Part shown: in pieces, positions 30,170 to 41,174 of the stretch | How positions within the stretch are numbered: position 1 is the first letter of the stretch | How the letters are laid out: each line of letters starts with the position of its first letter | Assembly (NCBI RefSeq): GCF_024834065.1 | Contig: NZ_JANUYA010000001.1 | Span: 166,942 to 230,941, forward strand | Direction of reading: 5' to 3' | Source: Mycoplasma sp. CSL7475-4 | Lineage (GTDB): Bacteria; Bacillota_I; Bacilli_A; Mycoplasmatales; Metamycoplasmataceae | DNA: 64,000 bases | Translations under genes and position numbers: made by a program | Notes under the pieces: generated by a model | What the model saw: only the letters and a program-made list of their open reading frames with translations | Database searches by the model: none | What the model was told of the DNA's origin: nothing

Positions 30170-31588
30170 TTAATTATTAAATTTTTCATTCAGTATTTTT
30201 TCAATAATTTCAATCGCTTTTGTAGGGTTTACTTGACCACCAGAAATTTTCATTAATGAACCTTGAATCATTTTTAAAACTCTTTCAGGTCTGGTAGGGT
30301 ACTCGTCAATAACTTTTGTGTTTTGTGCGATTATTTCATTAACTCAATTAGCGATTGTTGATGTATCTGAAATTTGAGCAAGTTTGTGTTTTTGAACCAA
30401 TTCATCAATATTTTCATTGAAATTTTGCAATAAAGGTATTAATTTTTTAAATGCCCTTCCACTTATTACCTCGTTGTCTAATAAAGCAATAGCTTGCTCA
30501 ATATATACTGGTTTAATGTTTAATTCAACTACGTGTTTTTGCAATGAATTTGCAAGTGAGACAATTTCAGCGAAAAATAGTTTAGATAATTTATCTTTAT
30601 TATCAACATTTATTGAGTCAAAGAAGTTGGCTAGCTCAATATCATTTACTAAAGAATTGATATAAATTTGTTGAATTCCACTATCTTTATATCTTTGCTC
30701 TCTTTCTCATGGCAATTCATTAATTTTAATTGAATTAATAAAATCATCACTTATTTTAATTATTGGAATATTTGGTTCGGGAAAATATTTATAATCAACT
30801 TGACCGGTTTTAACACGCATTGAGACATTTGTTTGATTTTCGGGGTTAAAACGTTTTGTTTCTTGCAATATTTTTTCACCCATTCTTAATTTTTTAGTTT
30901 GGATTTCAATTTCGTTTTCAATCGCTTTAGCAATACCACGGAAGGTATTGATGTTTTTAATTTCAACCTTAGTACCAAAAACATCAAAGCCTTTTGGTCT
31001 TAATGAAATATTTACGTCAGCTCTTAATGATCCTTCTTCCATTTTGGCATCAGAAATACCTAAAGATAAAGCGATTTGACGAATACTGCTTACATATTCG
31101 ACTGCTTGCTCAGCACTTCTGATTGAAGGTGTTGTTACTATTTCGATTAAAGGTACGCCCGCACGGTTGTAATCTAATTTAGTAACTTCGCCGTGGTGTT
31201 GTCTTGCCGTGTCTTCTTCTAAATGTATTCTTTCAATTTCAACTTTTGAACCTGTTTCACGATTTGTAATAATATGTCCGTTTGAACCAATTGGTCTAAA
31301 AAATTGAGTAATTTGATAGCCCTTTGGTAAATCGGTATAAAAATAGTTTTTACGGTCAAAATGCATTTCAGTATCAATGTCCATTTTCAAGGCTTTTGCA
31401 AGTTTTATAGCACTGATTACTGCTTCTTTATTCAATAAAGGTAAGGTTCCTGGGTAACCTAAATCAATCTGGTTAATTGTGGTGTTAGGTTGGGCGTTAA
31501 AATCTATTCTTGCCGGTGAGAACATTTTAGTTTTAGTGTTTAATTCAAGGTGTATTTCTATCCCAATAACTACTTCAAAACTATTCAT
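30170..31588 (-). CDS. gatB: Asp/Glu-tRNA amidotransferase subunit B
   Basis: Kinase/transamidation subunit of GatCAB, which converts Glu-tRNA(Gln) to Gln-tRNA(Gln). 472 aa. It starts MNSFEVVIGIEIHLELNTKT with the metal and tRNA-binding cradle (DLGYPGTLPLLNKEAV, FDRKNYFYTDLPKGYQITQ, GSLRADVNISLRP) and ends in the YqeY-like tail (GSLMKISGGQVNPTKA). The ATG overlaps gatA by 8 nt, with GGAGG inside gatA. Two TGA are Trp. Confidence 0.96.
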
Positions 31589-32909
31589 TTTTGCCTCCTA
31601 AAAATTCCTCAATTCATAAAGTGTGCGAAAGTAATTTTTCGTCAGTGTAAATTGCTGAATCTATTGCTAAATTAATACCTAATTCTTTTTCTTTAATTCA
31701 AGGGATTGTTATTGATGGGTTACCAGCTAAGTTTGAAGTTGTTAAAATGTATTCCATAAAGTCATATGACTTATTCTTTGTTGAATCAATAAAAGGGGCT
31801 ATATCGCCGCTTGCTGGGTAAATAACAACATCATATTTTGAATGTAAATCATCTCAATACTCTTTGATTAATCTTCTAACTTGTTGAGCTTTTATAAATA
31901 ATTCTTTTTGGTTTTCTGAAAACAAGAAAATGCTTCCTAAAGTCAATCTTCTTTGAACCATTGTTCCAAAACCTTGAGAACGAGTGTTAGTCATTATTTG
32001 TTCTCAACTTTCACCTTGTTTTCTTTCGCCGAATGCAATTCCGTTTAAATTAGACAAATTCGAAGAAGCTTCAGAGTAAGAGATAATATCGTAAACAGGT
32101 TTAACAGCCCTTAATAAATCCTCATTAATTTTGACTTTTTCAATTGAAATATCTGTATTTTCTAGTTTTTCAATAAGAGCTTTGTATGATTGGCTTGTAA
32201 AAGGTGAAAGATATTTTTCATCAATATCTAAAACAACAATTGATCTTGGTTTTAATTTCGCTACATTGTCAATTTTGACTTCTACAGTTGTAAAATCTTT
32301 GTTATCTATGCCATATAAAACTTGTGAAATTAAAGCAATATCATTGGTGTTGTGAGCAAAATAACTAACAGTATCTAATGAAGATGCGTATGCAAACATA
32401 CCATATCTACTAATTGCTCCATAGCTAGGTTTAAAACCAACAATTGAATTATATGAAGCAGGTAGACGCACACTATCACCGGTGTCTGAACCAAGTGCAA
32501 ATGAAATATTTTCAGTTAATGTAGCGGCTGAACCTGAAGAAGATCCACCTGCTAATCTTTGTGAGTCTTTAGGGTTAGCAATCAAACCGAAAGCACTAAA
32601 AGTCCCAGTTCCCCCTAAAGCCAATTCATCATTGTATACCTTAGCAACTGGAATAGCTCCGGCGTCAATTAGTTTTTGAACTGATGTTGCATTATAACCA
32701 GGTTTAAAATTAGCCAATAATTTACTTGATGCAGTTGTTTTGGCATTATTTGTGGCAAAAACATCTTTAATAGTAAAAACAGCATTTTTTAGTAAACCTT
32801 CAGTATTTTTATTGAAATTTTCTTCAAAAACGTGTGCTACTGCGTTATTTTTATCAGCTTTTAATTCAGCTAATGCTTTATCCAAATTTCCGTAATTTAA
32901 TAGTTTCAT
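31581..32909 (-). CDS. gatA: Asp/Glu-tRNA amidotransferase subunit A
   Basis: Amidase that frees ammonia from glutamine for GatB. 442 aa. The Ser-cisSer-Lys triad is seen in VFTIKDVFAT (Lys), GGSSSGSAAT (cis-Ser) and GSDTGDSVRLPAS (Ser). It continues GFKPSYGAISRYGMFAYASS. The C-terminal half needs six TGA codons as Trp. Overlaps gatC by 1 nt (TAATG) and gatB by 8 nt, so all three subunits are translationally linked. Confidence 0.96.
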
Positions 32910-33211
32910 TATTTCACCACCTTAGATGTTATTATGTAGTCTTCATCGGCATCAGAAGCGTTTTGTAAGGCTTGCTCTTTTGTGATTGCTCAATCGTTAT
33001 TTTCAATATCTTCTCTGAAAAAATCAACCAAAGGTTTTTCGTTGATATGTGTTAAAGGTTTTACGCCTTCTGTATCTATTTTTTGCATATTAGATATTTG
33101 TTTTTCTAATGTATTTCACTCTGAAAGAATTTGTTCTATGACTTCATCGCTTGGTTCTAAAAGTAAATTTTTAACGATACTTATTAGTTTTTCTTTATCT
33201 ATGACTTTCAT
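32909..33211 (-). CDS. gatC: Asp/Glu-tRNA amidotransferase subunit C
   Basis: Small 100-aa stabilising subunit of GatCAB. It reads MKVIDKEKLISIVKNLLLEP, then helix EWNTLEKQISNMQKIDTEGV with the family VKPLTH(I) region, and a charged tail with EDIENND. Its stop overlaps the gatA ATG. A GGAG site precedes ATG at 33211. Weak in sequence, as usual for GatC, but the position settles it. It starts 8 nt after the pseudouridine synthase stop, so may be co-transcribed with it. Confidence 0.9.
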
Positions 33212-33218
33212 TTTTCTC

Positions 33219-34079
33219 CTATACTCAATTTTTTGGTTTGCATGAGAAGGTTTTATCATTTAAATAAGATAGATTGCCTTCTAAATTTTTAAATTTCAAT
33301 GAATACGAATGCAACAACACACGTCTAAAGGCTTTGGCGCCATATTTAGTATCTCCAACTATTGGGGCATTTAAATATGCACAAGTGGCTCTAATTTGAT
33401 GTTTTTTACCAGTTATTATTTTTGCGTGGTATTGTCCGTTAATTCATTCAATGTTTGTTATTGCTAATTGTGAGTTTTTTGTTTCATTATTGCTTATAAT
33501 CATACGCTTTTGCGACTCGTTTTTACTGATAAATAGTGAGTAAAGATTATCAGTAATTTTTGCCTCAGAGACAAAAATATAATCCTTATCAAAGGCGTTA
33601 TTTGCTTTGTTTAATTCAACTAATGACTCATAGTTTTTTGCATAAACTATCAGGCCGCTTGTGACTTTATCTAGTCTTCCAACATGACTGGGTTTAAACG
33701 AAGTGTTTTGTTCAAAATTTAAATATGAATAAACTTGTTGGTCAAGCGAATTTGAATTTCCGTGAACTTCGACGCCTTCTTTTTTATTGATTAAAATAAT
33801 ATTGTCATCTTCGTATATAATCTCGCTTGTTAAGGTTATTGATGAGTTGAATTTAGTCAATAACGAGTCATTATCATTGAGTCCATAAACTTCAATAATG
33901 TCATTTTCTTGAATTATGTAATTAAAGTCTTTTGTGCGTTTGGAGTTTATTTTTACGTCACCGTTACGCAGTGTTTTATGTAATTTAGATAAGGGCACTT
34001 TTTTGTATATTGAAGATAGAAATTTCAATAATTTGCGTTGATTATCGTTAGATGTCGCAATAAAAGATTGCTTTGACAT
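33219..34079 (-). CDS. RluC/RluD-family pseudouridine synthase
   Basis: A 286-aa pseudouridine synthase. It has an N-terminal S4 domain (KKVPLSKLHKTLRNGDVKIN), IIYEDDNIILINKKEGVEVHG, catalytic VGRLDKVTSGLIVYAK (Asp kept; the usual His-Arg-Leu-Asp is Gly-Arg-Leu-Asp) and ITGKKHQIRATCAYLNAPIVGD. RluC or a specific 23S site is likely. I use ATG 34079; a GTG at 34106 overlapping the scpB stop is an alternative, but it lies in the scpB terminator hairpin. Confidence 0.87.
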
Positions 34080-34086
34080 TGTAATA

Positions 34087-34110
34087 TAAAATAGTGGAAA
34101 AACCACTATT
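34087..34110 (-). terminator. Terminator-like hairpin after scpB
   Basis: ATAGTGG/CCACTAT 7-bp stem with A5/T5 loop, then TTTATATT on the minus strand. The scpB TAG stop is in the stem. The T run is short, so termination may be partial. Confidence 0.55.
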
Positions 34111-34690
34111 CGTATTGGTCGGGTCTTTGCGAGTCAAAGAAACTGAAATCTTCTTGAGATTCATCATCTAAACCATCAACAAAGTTAAACTCATTTAATC
34201 TTGGTAAATCAGCCATTGTTTTAATTCTAAAGTAATCATAAAACTTGTTAGTGATTCCGTATAAAACAGGGTTACCAGGAGTAGGGCTTATACCAACTTC
34301 TTCAATAACACCTTTTGCCAATAATGTATTCATTACTTGTTCACTGGCCACTCCACGAATGTTATTAACCATTGAACGAGTTACAGGAGCTTTATAAGCC
34401 ACAATACCTGCAACTTCAATAGCAGCATTTGACAATCTGTGTTTCTTAACAACTTGCACCATTTTCGCAATGTATTCACGATATGTTTCACGTGTTGCTA
34501 ATTTATATATTTCATTGAAATTTACAACTTTTAGGGCAGTTTCGCGCTTGTTGTATTCTTTAATGAAATCATTAATCACTTTTTTTGCTTCCTGTGTTGT
34601 ATTAAGGTTGAAAATTTCTTTTACTTGTTCCAAAGTTAAACCTTCATCACCTTGAATATACAATAAAGCTTCTAAAATATTATTTTTCAT
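34106..34690 (-). CDS. scpB: Segregation and condensation protein B
   Basis: Winged-helix kleisin partner of the SMC complex, 194 aa. Seen: ILEALLYIQGDEGLTLEQVK, LATRETYREYIAKMVQ, HRLSNAAIEVAGIVAYKAPV and TRSMVNNIRGVASEQVMNTL, all ScpB hallmarks. It overlaps scpA by 11 nt and ends in a hairpin. Smc itself is not in the window. Confidence 0.95.
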   Translation of the reverse strand: MKNNILEALLYIQGDEGLTLEQVKEIFNLNTTQEAKKVINDFIKEYNKRETALKVVNFNEIYKLATRETYREYIAKMVQVVKKHRLSNAAIEVAGIVAYKAPVTRSMVNNIRGVASEQVMNTLLAKGVIEEVGISPTPGNPVLYGITNKFYDYFRIKTMADLPRLNEFNFVDGLDDESQEDFSFFDSQRPDQYE

Positions 34691-35435
34691 ATTCTGGACC
34701 TCTTTCGAATGTAATTGTTCCGAATTGTTCTTTTTGGGTTAATTTGATTCTTTGTGTTTTAACTAAGACTAAAATTGCTAAAAAAGTAATTACGAAGTGG
34801 TTCATGCTTGGCTGATTAAAGATCATTTCAAACGTTACATTTTCATAATTATCGAATAGATTTAAAATAAATGGAATTTGATCTTGCGGTGTTAATTGGA
34901 AATGGTCTAATTTTGTTTGTCTTAATTTTTGTGCGTAAGTACGCTCAAACATTTTTCTTAAAACTGTAACAAGTTTAAGTGGGTTAGAAGTCCCGTCTAG
35001 TTGAGATTTATCGTCATCAACTAAAAACTCTTCAATATCACTTGGTTTTTTAATAAAGATCAATTTTCTAGCTTCTTCTCTTTCACGTAAAGCTTTTGAA
35101 ATTTCTTTAAATTGTTGATATTCATACAAACGACGCAATATTTCTCGCTTGTCTTCTTCAATTTCTGGTTTTTCTTCTGGGGTGTACAAAATCATTTTTG
35201 TTTTCAACGCTAATAATGTTGCGGCCATAACTAAATATTCACCAGCAATATCAATTTCATTATCTTGTAAATTTTGAATGATATTTAAGTAAGCTGAAGC
35301 TAACTCGGCAACATCAATATCCATGATGTCTTTTTTCTTATCTTGGACCAATGCTAATAATAAATCTAGTGGACCATCAAAATTTTTAATATTTATTGAA
35401 AATTTTTCTGTGTCATTTACAAAAATACTACTCAT
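34680..35435 (-). CDS. scpA: Segregation and condensation protein A
   Basis: Kleisin subunit bridging SMC heads, 251 aa. Typical start FSINIKNFDGPLDLLLALVQ followed by KKDIMDIDVAELASAYLNII and GEYLVMAATLLALKTKMILY. The C-terminal winged helix ends TFLAILVLVKTQRIKLTQKE. Overlaps plsC by 8 nt and scpB by 11 nt, forming a plsC-scpA-scpB run. Confidence 0.95.
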   Translation of the reverse strand: MSSIFVNDTEKFSINIKNFDGPLDLLLALVQDKKKDIMDIDVAELASAYLNIIQNLQDNEIDIAGEYLVMAATLLALKTKMILYTPEEKPEIEEDKREILRRLYEYQQFKEISKALREREEARKLIFIKKPSDIEEFLVDDDKSQLDGTSNPLKLVTVLRKMFERTYAQKLRQTKLDHFQLTPQDQIPFILNLFDNYENVTFEMIFNQPSMNHFVITFLAILVLVKTQRIKLTQKEQFGTITFERGPEYEK

Positions 35436-36171
35436 TTTCTAAAGCCTTTTCAATTAATGTTTTTACACGTGAAGCAACTGCTTGATTTTCCATAGATAGA
35501 AATTCTCCTGGCTTAATAGCTTTTAAAAAGTTAACTTTGACAACAAGTTTTTTAGCACGATTTTTATTCAATGCATCTCGTGTGTCGCTGATAGCCACAG
35601 GAATAATTGATAGATATTGACTTTGAGCAACTTTAACTGCTCCTGCTTTAAATTCGCCTAAACCATCTTCTTTAATTCTGGTTCCTTCTGGGAAAATAAC
35701 TCCGTATCTTTTATTAGACTTAATAAAATCACCGTAGGTTTTTAAAGCTTTAACTGATTGTCTAATGTCTTGACGGTTGATAAAGATAGTATCTAATAAT
35801 TCCAATGCATTTTTAACAATTCCTTTTTTCTTCAACTCAATTTTTGCTAAAAAAGTTGGTATTTTATTTCCACCTTGTTTGGCATGATTTGTCTTTCTTA
35901 ATGCCGCTAGCAAAATCACTGGATCCATATTTGACTTGTGATTAGGCATTAAGATTGCCGGTGATTTAGGTAAATCATCATAGCCTGTAACTTCTAACTT
36001 AACATTAAAGTATCAAAGAATTTGTCTTGCTCTCTTCAACAAGTAGTCATTTCTTTGTTGAGGTGTTGAGTCATTAGGCTGTCTACGATATTTTCTTGCC
36101 TGTGCTCTCAGTCTTCATAAACACCATAGAAAATGTCATCATAGAAAAATCATTTTTATATTAAAACTCAT
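35428..36171 (-). CDS. plsC: 1-acyl-sn-glycerol-3-phosphate acyltransferase
   Basis: Makes phosphatidic acid from lysophosphatidic acid at the membrane. 247 aa. A hydrophobic, Trp-rich N-terminus (MIFLWWHFLWCLWRL, mostly TGA-coded Trp) precedes the acyltransferase motifs NHKSNMDP (H-x4-D) and VIFPEGTRIKEDG. GGAG lies 5 nt before ATG at 36171. acpS is 9 nt upstream and scpA overlaps downstream, so lipid and chromosome genes share one transcript. Product feeds CdsA at 54361. Confidence 0.93.
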
Positions 36172-36180
36172 AATTGCTCC

Positions 36181-36483
36181 TTAATTTTTACTTACTACAA
36201 AGGCAATAACTAAATCGCCTTCGTTACTATTGGAAATTGTGTAGTTATCATTGTATTCTCATCCAGTTTCAGTGTGTGTCAATTCAATTTTATTGAACTC
36301 AAACAACTGATTATCAGCTTTGAATAAAGCTTCTTTGATTGCTCAAATAGTTGCTAAATCCTTAGCCTTATTTTTGCTCTTGGCAATAATTTTTAGTTCA
36401 TTTGGATGACAATAACGCTTCTCAAATCCGTTAGGAATATTTAGAAATCTCTGGATTGATGTTATATCTACTCCTATTTTCAT
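36181..36483 (-). CDS. acpS: Holo-[acyl-carrier-protein] synthase
   Basis: Transfers phosphopantetheine from CoA to acyl carrier protein. 100 aa. It starts MKIGVDITSIQRF (Asp metal ligand), then NKAKDLATIWAIKEALFKAD, the Trp-x-x-Lys-Glu-Ala-x-x-Lys-Ala signature with Trp coded by TGA. ATG at 36483 is 6 nt after TATAAT (36490-36495), in the same TATAATAATCATATG context as rluD. First gene of acpS-plsC-scpA-scpB. Confidence 0.92.
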
Positions 36484-36595
36484 ATGATTATTATAATTTA
36501 TTTTATTTATTAATATTAAATATTAATTTATATTAAGCGTGAATTTGATTAAAGTATTATTTTTTGCCTAAAATTAATTATTTTTTCCTTTTTTA

Positions 36596-36626
36596 TTTTT
36601 TTCAATAATTTTTGGTGTTTTTATTG
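36596..36626. repeat. Copy of the TTTTTATTG / CAATAAAAA motif before recU
   Basis: TTTTTTCAATAA (36596-36607) and TTTTTATTG (36618-36626) face each other just before the recU ATG; CAATAA/TTATTG form the inverted arms. Confidence 0.45.
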
Positions 36627-36627
36627 C

Positions 36628-37116
36628 ATGAATAAAAATCGTGGAATGCTGTTAGAAAAAATCATAAACCAAACAATTTCATATTATGAAAAAAATGGTC
36701 TTGCTCTAATTGAAAAGAAAACTTTACCTATTAAATTTCATAAAATGAATTCAAATAAAGAAGTCAGCGGGGCTTTTGTCTTTAAGAAAAGTACTGTTGA
36801 TTACATCGGTTGTTTCAATGGAACTTTTATTGCATTTGAAGCCAAAAGCACAAACGAAAATAGACTGCCATCATCCAATATTTCTACTCACCAAATTGAA
36901 TATTTAAGCAAAATTAATTCATTAGGAGGTATCTCTTTTTTCATTGTTTTATTTTCTTTATGAGATGAATTCTATTTGATTGATGCTATGTACTTAATTG
37001 AACATTGAAAAAAATCGTGGTCATATGAAGAAATAAAAAATGCCGGATACTCTATCGAGCTAACGTATCCAGGCATTATTGATTTTTTACCTTATTTAAA
37101 CAACTTATTCGGCTAG
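36628..37116 (+). CDS. recU: Holliday junction resolvase RecU
   Basis: Structure-specific endonuclease that resolves Holliday junctions in Firmicutes-type bacteria. 162 aa. Seen: NRGMLLEKIINQTISYYEK, ALIEKKTLPIKFHK, the catalytic KSTVDYIGCFNGTFIAFEAK (Asp, Glu, Lys) and STHQIEYL. Four TGA are Trp in the last third. No clear ribosome binding site precedes ATG at 36628. Its 3' end overlaps the convergent hup gene by 12 nt, with no terminator between. Confidence 0.9.
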
Positions 37117-37380
37117 TTGTTCTTTTAAATATTTAGATGGTTTAAATTTAACAACACGTTTCTTTTTAATTGTTATTTTTTCTTTTGTGAAATGATTAAT
37201 AGCATCACGTCCATCTCTAACGACAGTTTCGAATGTTCCAAGAGCACTTAGTTGAACTTTTTCATCTCTTACAAGACAATCTTTAAGTACGCTAATAAAC
37301 TTTTCAAAAAAGTCGTTAGCAATTCTAACGGGAACGCCCATTAAATCAGCCACTTCTGCAACAAATTCTTTTTTAGTCAT
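37105..37380 (-). CDS. hup: HU-family DNA-binding protein
   Basis: Nucleoid protein, 91 aa. MTKKEFVAEVADLMGVPVRI, dimer core NDFFEKFISVLKDCLVRDEK, then VQLSALGTFETVVRDGRDAI and the C-terminal RVVKFKPSKYLKEQL. The arm proline region is altered (RDGRDAINHFTKEKITIKKK). AAAGGAATAAT precedes the ATG. Its upstream region holds a TTTCAATAAAAA motif copy. Ends convergent with recU, overlapping 12 nt. Confidence 0.95.
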   Translation of the reverse strand: MTKKEFVAEVADLMGVPVRIANDFFEKFISVLKDCLVRDEKVQLSALGTFETVVRDGRDAINHFTKEKITIKKKRVVKFKPSKYLKEQLAE

Positions 37381-37508
37381 ATTATTCCTTTCGTTAATTT
37401 AACATTTTATTATATTATTTTCGTTTCATATTTCTAAATAAATAAAGAAGAGAAATTTGATTGAAAAAGAAAATATAGAAAAAATACTCTTTTTTTATTG
37501 AAAGAATT

Positions 37509-38819
37509 TTATTCTAGACCTGATTTATTTTTGAAAATCAATTTTATTGGTGTACCTTCAAAGTCAATCATTTGTCTAATTTGTTTTTCTAAAAATCTTT
37601 CATAGCTTCAGTGTAGAAATTTTTTATTGTTTACATAAAACATAAAAGTTGGGATTCTAGTATTTAATAATTTTCTCGCAAAATAAATATTTAACCTTCC
37701 TCCATTGTAAGGAGCAGCGGGTTGAATTAATTGAGTTTCTCTTATCAAGTTAGAAAGTATTGACGGTTTAACATCACGTTCTAAATTTTCTTTGACATGT
37801 AAAATTGTCTCTAATAATTTATCAATTCTTTTGTTTTGCAAGACAGAGATAAATCTAAATGGCACTCAAGGAACAAAGTGGAATTTGTTACGCATATTTT
37901 TTTCAAAATTGGCCATTGTGTTTGTTTCTTTTTCAATTAAATCTCATTTGTTTATTGCAATTATTATTGGTTTTGAGTTTTCTAGAGCATATCCAATTAT
38001 TCTAGAATCAAAATGGCTTAATTCTCTTGACGCATCAATCATAATTATTGATAAATCTGATTCATCAAGAGCTGAAATCGCACGCATCAATGCGTACTTA
38101 TCGATCATGTCAACAATTTTACTTTTCTTGGTAATACCTGCAGTATCGACCAACTCAAATTTTTGGTCTTTAATTGTAACAAAAGTTTTAACGCTATCTC
38201 TGGTTGTTCCGGCAATATCGCTGACAATTGATCTTTCTTCACCTGATAGTAAGTTTAATAATGAAGATTTACCAGAATTTGGTCTTCCGATTATTGAAAG
38301 TCTGAAATTTTTATCAGTTTTTTCATCATCAAGATTTAAGTAAAACAGACATTCATCGAGCACATCACCAACCCCGTGTCCGTGTTGTGCACTGATTTGG
38401 AATATTTTATCAACCCCAAGAGAATATCATGATCAATTAAATAAATCTTTATTGTCAAGCTTATTGGCAACAACTATTACTGGTTTGCCGCTTTTACGAA
38501 GAATACTCAAAATCATCTGGTCATCGTTTGTTATTTCCGAAGAACCATCCACCATAAAAACAATTACATTCGCTTCATCAATTGCAATTTTTGCCTGAGT
38601 TCTAATTTGTTCTTGAAAAGGCCGGTTTTCTACTTCAATTCCGCCTGTGTCAATAACTTTAATTTCTTTACCGCTTCACTCAAAAGTTTCGTATAGTCTG
38701 TCTCTAGTTACACCAGGTTCATCGTATGTAATTGAACTTTTTTTGCCCACTAAACGGTTAAATAAAGTACTTTTACCAACATTTGGCTTTCCGATTATTG
38801 CGATTACGTTATTTCTCAT
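37509..38819 (-). CDS. der: Ribosome-associated GTPase Der (EngA)
   Basis: Double GTPase needed for 50S assembly. 436 aa. Domain 1: [38 protein letters not shown]. Domain 2: [47 protein letters not shown]-terminal KH-like domain ends NKSGLE. Several TGA are Trp. Its ATG overlaps cmk by 11 nt, the common cmk-der pairing. Confidence 0.97.
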
Positions 38820-39486
38820 TCTCTTTTTCCTTAATTAATGAAACAATGTTTTCAACTACTGTTTCGAAACTCATTGAAGTGCAATCGATAACTTTTGCGT
38901 CAGGAACTATTTTTAGAGGATCGTTTTTTCTGCTTGAATCTTGTTTATCTCTTGCTTCAACTTCGGCTAATACTTCATTGAAGTTTGTATTGTAACCTAA
39001 TTGTTGGTTTTGTAAAATACGACGTCTCGCTCTTTCATTTGCTGTAGCTGTTAGGAAAATTTTTACTTCTGCATGAGGCATAATACGATATGTGGTGTCT
39101 CTGCCATCCATAATGTATCCTTTGTTTGCTCTTGTAATTTTTTGTATATATTCAACAACATATTCTCTAACTTTTTTGTAAACAGCAATGTTTGATGAAA
39201 TTTGTGAGATTTCATCAGATCTTATTAATAAAGTTATATCTTTCCCGTCAGCAAAAATTTTCTGATTTTCATCTAAAGTTATTTTTAAAATTTCATCTTT
39301 TAAGTTTTGGTTAACAAGTTCTTCGTTTTTATGGTCGATATTCAATTGGTTAATCACGTAAGCGATAGCACGATAAACACTGCCAGAACTTAAAAAGGCA
39401 TAATTAATTCTCTTCGCTACTTCTTGTGAAACTGTGGACTTACCAGCACCTGATGGTCCGTCAATAGCAACGTTAATTTTTTTCAT
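38809..39486 (-). CDS. cmk: Cytidylate kinase
   Basis: Phosphorylates CMP/dCMP. 225 aa. P-loop [20 protein letters not shown], then [40 protein letters not shown] (family GRDIGT region changed to GRDTTY) and lid [21 protein letters not shown] precedes the ATG. First gene of cmk-der. Confidence 0.95.
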   Translation of the reverse strand: MKKINVAIDGPSGAGKSTVSQEVAKRINYAFLSSGSVYRAIAYVINQLNIDHKNEELVNQNLKDEILKITLDENQKIFADGKDITLLIRSDEISQISSNIAVYKKVREYVVEYIQKITRANKGYIMDGRDTTYRIMPHAEVKIFLTATANERARRRILQNQQLGYNTNFNEVLAEVEARDKQDSSRKNDPLKIVPDAKVIDCTSMSFETVVENIVSLIKEKENEK

Positions 39487-39555
39487 ATTTCTCCTTACAT
39501 AATAGCGTTTAAAACTACAATATATAAATCTTACTAAAAAAAGTAATTTTTTTGT

Positions 39556-40026
39556 TTAAAGTTCTACTTTTGTTATGACAATTTCGGCTGATTCGGCTAT
39601 TGTCATTGTGTCGCCATCATCAAATCTCGAATTTAAACCTGTATCGTAGCCATCGAAATTTCTCATTTCCAAAAAAAATTGTTTAGTCATTTCTAAAGTC
39701 TCTTTATCTTGCAATGATATTTTGTTGAAGTAATTATTTTTTGAACCCTTTAATTTTTGTTCAAAAACAGTTAAATTGACTTTGATATCAGTAAGTTCCT
39801 TTGTATTGATAATGTCAATATTTTGGTTACTATTTAGCTCTTTTTGGGAAATAAACACATCATCTAGGTCTTTATCTAAATTGTTTTCTGGTAGTAAAGA
39901 AAAAAACATTTCAACATCATTTTTGAAATTTTCATCTTCTTTAAGTAGAGAGCTAAATAAGCTTTTTGCATCGTATCCCTTACTTGGGAATACATTTTCT
40001 AAATTTATTTTTTTAGGAGATTTCAT
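39556..40026 (-). CDS. Hypothetical protein
   Basis: A 156-aa acidic soluble protein with no recognised domain. It starts MKSPKKINLENVFPSKGYDA and ends ESAEIVITKVEL; the middle is Asp/Asn/Leu-rich with predicted helices (LSSLLKEDENFKN region, LEMTKQFFLEMRNF). The frame contains no TGA. A perfect TATAAT (40033-40038) lies 6 nt before the ATG, so it is a genuine, probably leaderless, separate unit between dnaJ and cmk. Confidence 0.65.
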   Translation of the reverse strand: MKSPKKINLENVFPSKGYDAKSLFSSLLKEDENFKNDVEMFFSLLPENNLDKDLDDVFISQKELNSNQNIDIINTKELTDIKVNLTVFEQKLKGSKNNYFNKISLQDKETLEMTKQFFLEMRNFDGYDTGLNSRFDDGDTMTIAESAEIVITKVEL

Positions 40027-40057
40027 ATTTTTATTATAAATAACAAATATAAATAAA

Positions 40058-40084
40058 ATAAAAAAACATCATTAAATGATGTTC
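40058..40084 (-). terminator. Intrinsic terminator of dnaJ
   Basis: AACATCAT/ATGATGTT 8-bp stem, T7 run on the minus strand, adjoining the dnaJ stop. Confidence 0.85.
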
Positions 40085-41164
40085 TTAAAATTGTTTTATG
40101 AAATCTTTATTTGTGGAGTCTGAATATTTATCTAAATCTTTGGCCATTTTCTTAAATTCTGTGTTTGATAATTCAGGAATCATAACTTTAAATGTAATTC
40201 TCAAATCACCAACTCTTCCATTCTTTTTAACACCTTTGCCATTTAAAATTATTGTTTGTCCATTTTGATAATTACGACGAAGTTTGATAGTTTCGTTACC
40301 ATATGGAGTAGGAACTAAAACCTCATTTTCTTTAACGATATCTAGGAAAGATACTGGATATTCTAAAAATAGATTTAAACCTTTACGAATGTAGTGTTTA
40401 TGGTCTTTTACATAAATTTCAACATACATATCTCCTGAAGGCCCGCCGTTTTCACCACGGTCGCCATATCCAGCAAGTTTAATTCTTTCGCCGGTGTCCG
40501 CACCTTCACTAACATTGAATGATACTTTTTTGTTTTTTCTAATATATTTTTCGCCTTTACATTGATTACATTTGTTGGCAATTATTTCTCCAACTCCATT
40601 ACAATTGCGACATGTACCAACGGTATTTATTACACCAAAAGGTGTTCTTTGTTGAAATTGTTGTTGTCCTGAACCGTTGCAAACATCACATGTTTTGATA
40701 TCTGAAGCATTTTGGGCACCCTTGCCATTACACAAATCACATATTTCTCATTTTTTTAATTCAAGTGTAACTTGTTTACCTTTGATTGCATCATTAAAAT
40801 CAATTTGAATTCTAGATAGCAAATCATCCCCACGAGAAGGCCCATATGAGTGTGATGAACTTGAACCAGTAAAACTATTGAAAAATGAACCAAAAATATC
40901 ACCAAAACCGCCCATATCGCCACCAAAACCGCCAAAGCCTTGTGGAGCATCTTCAGTGCCGTATTTATCGTAATTTGCTCTTTTTTCTTTGTCGCTTAAT
41001 ACTTGGTATGCTTCGTTTATTTCTTGCATTTTTTTATCACTTGTTCCATCTTTTAATTTATCTGGGTGATATTGCATTGCCAATTTACGGTAAGCAGTTT
41101 TAATTTCTTTTTCTGTTGCGTCTTTAGAAATTCCTAGAATTTTATAATAATCTTTTTTACTCAT
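40085..41164 (-). CDS. dnaJ: Chaperone protein DnaJ
   Basis: Co-chaperone of DnaK, 359 aa. J domain with [20 protein letters not shown] and YHPDKL (HPD motif); Gly/Phe-rich stretch ([17 protein letters not shown]); four zinc-binding CxxCxGxG-type repeats ([32 protein letters not shown]); C-terminal substrate-binding domain. One TGA is Trp. A CIRCE operator just upstream predicts HrcA control. dnaK is not in this window. Confidence 0.97.
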
Positions 41165-41174
41165 GTTTTATATT

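Noticed and set aside
34079..34106. GTG start for the pseudouridine synthase overlapping the scpB stop
   Set aside because: It lies within the scpB hairpin and has no ribosome binding site; the added residues are not family-like.
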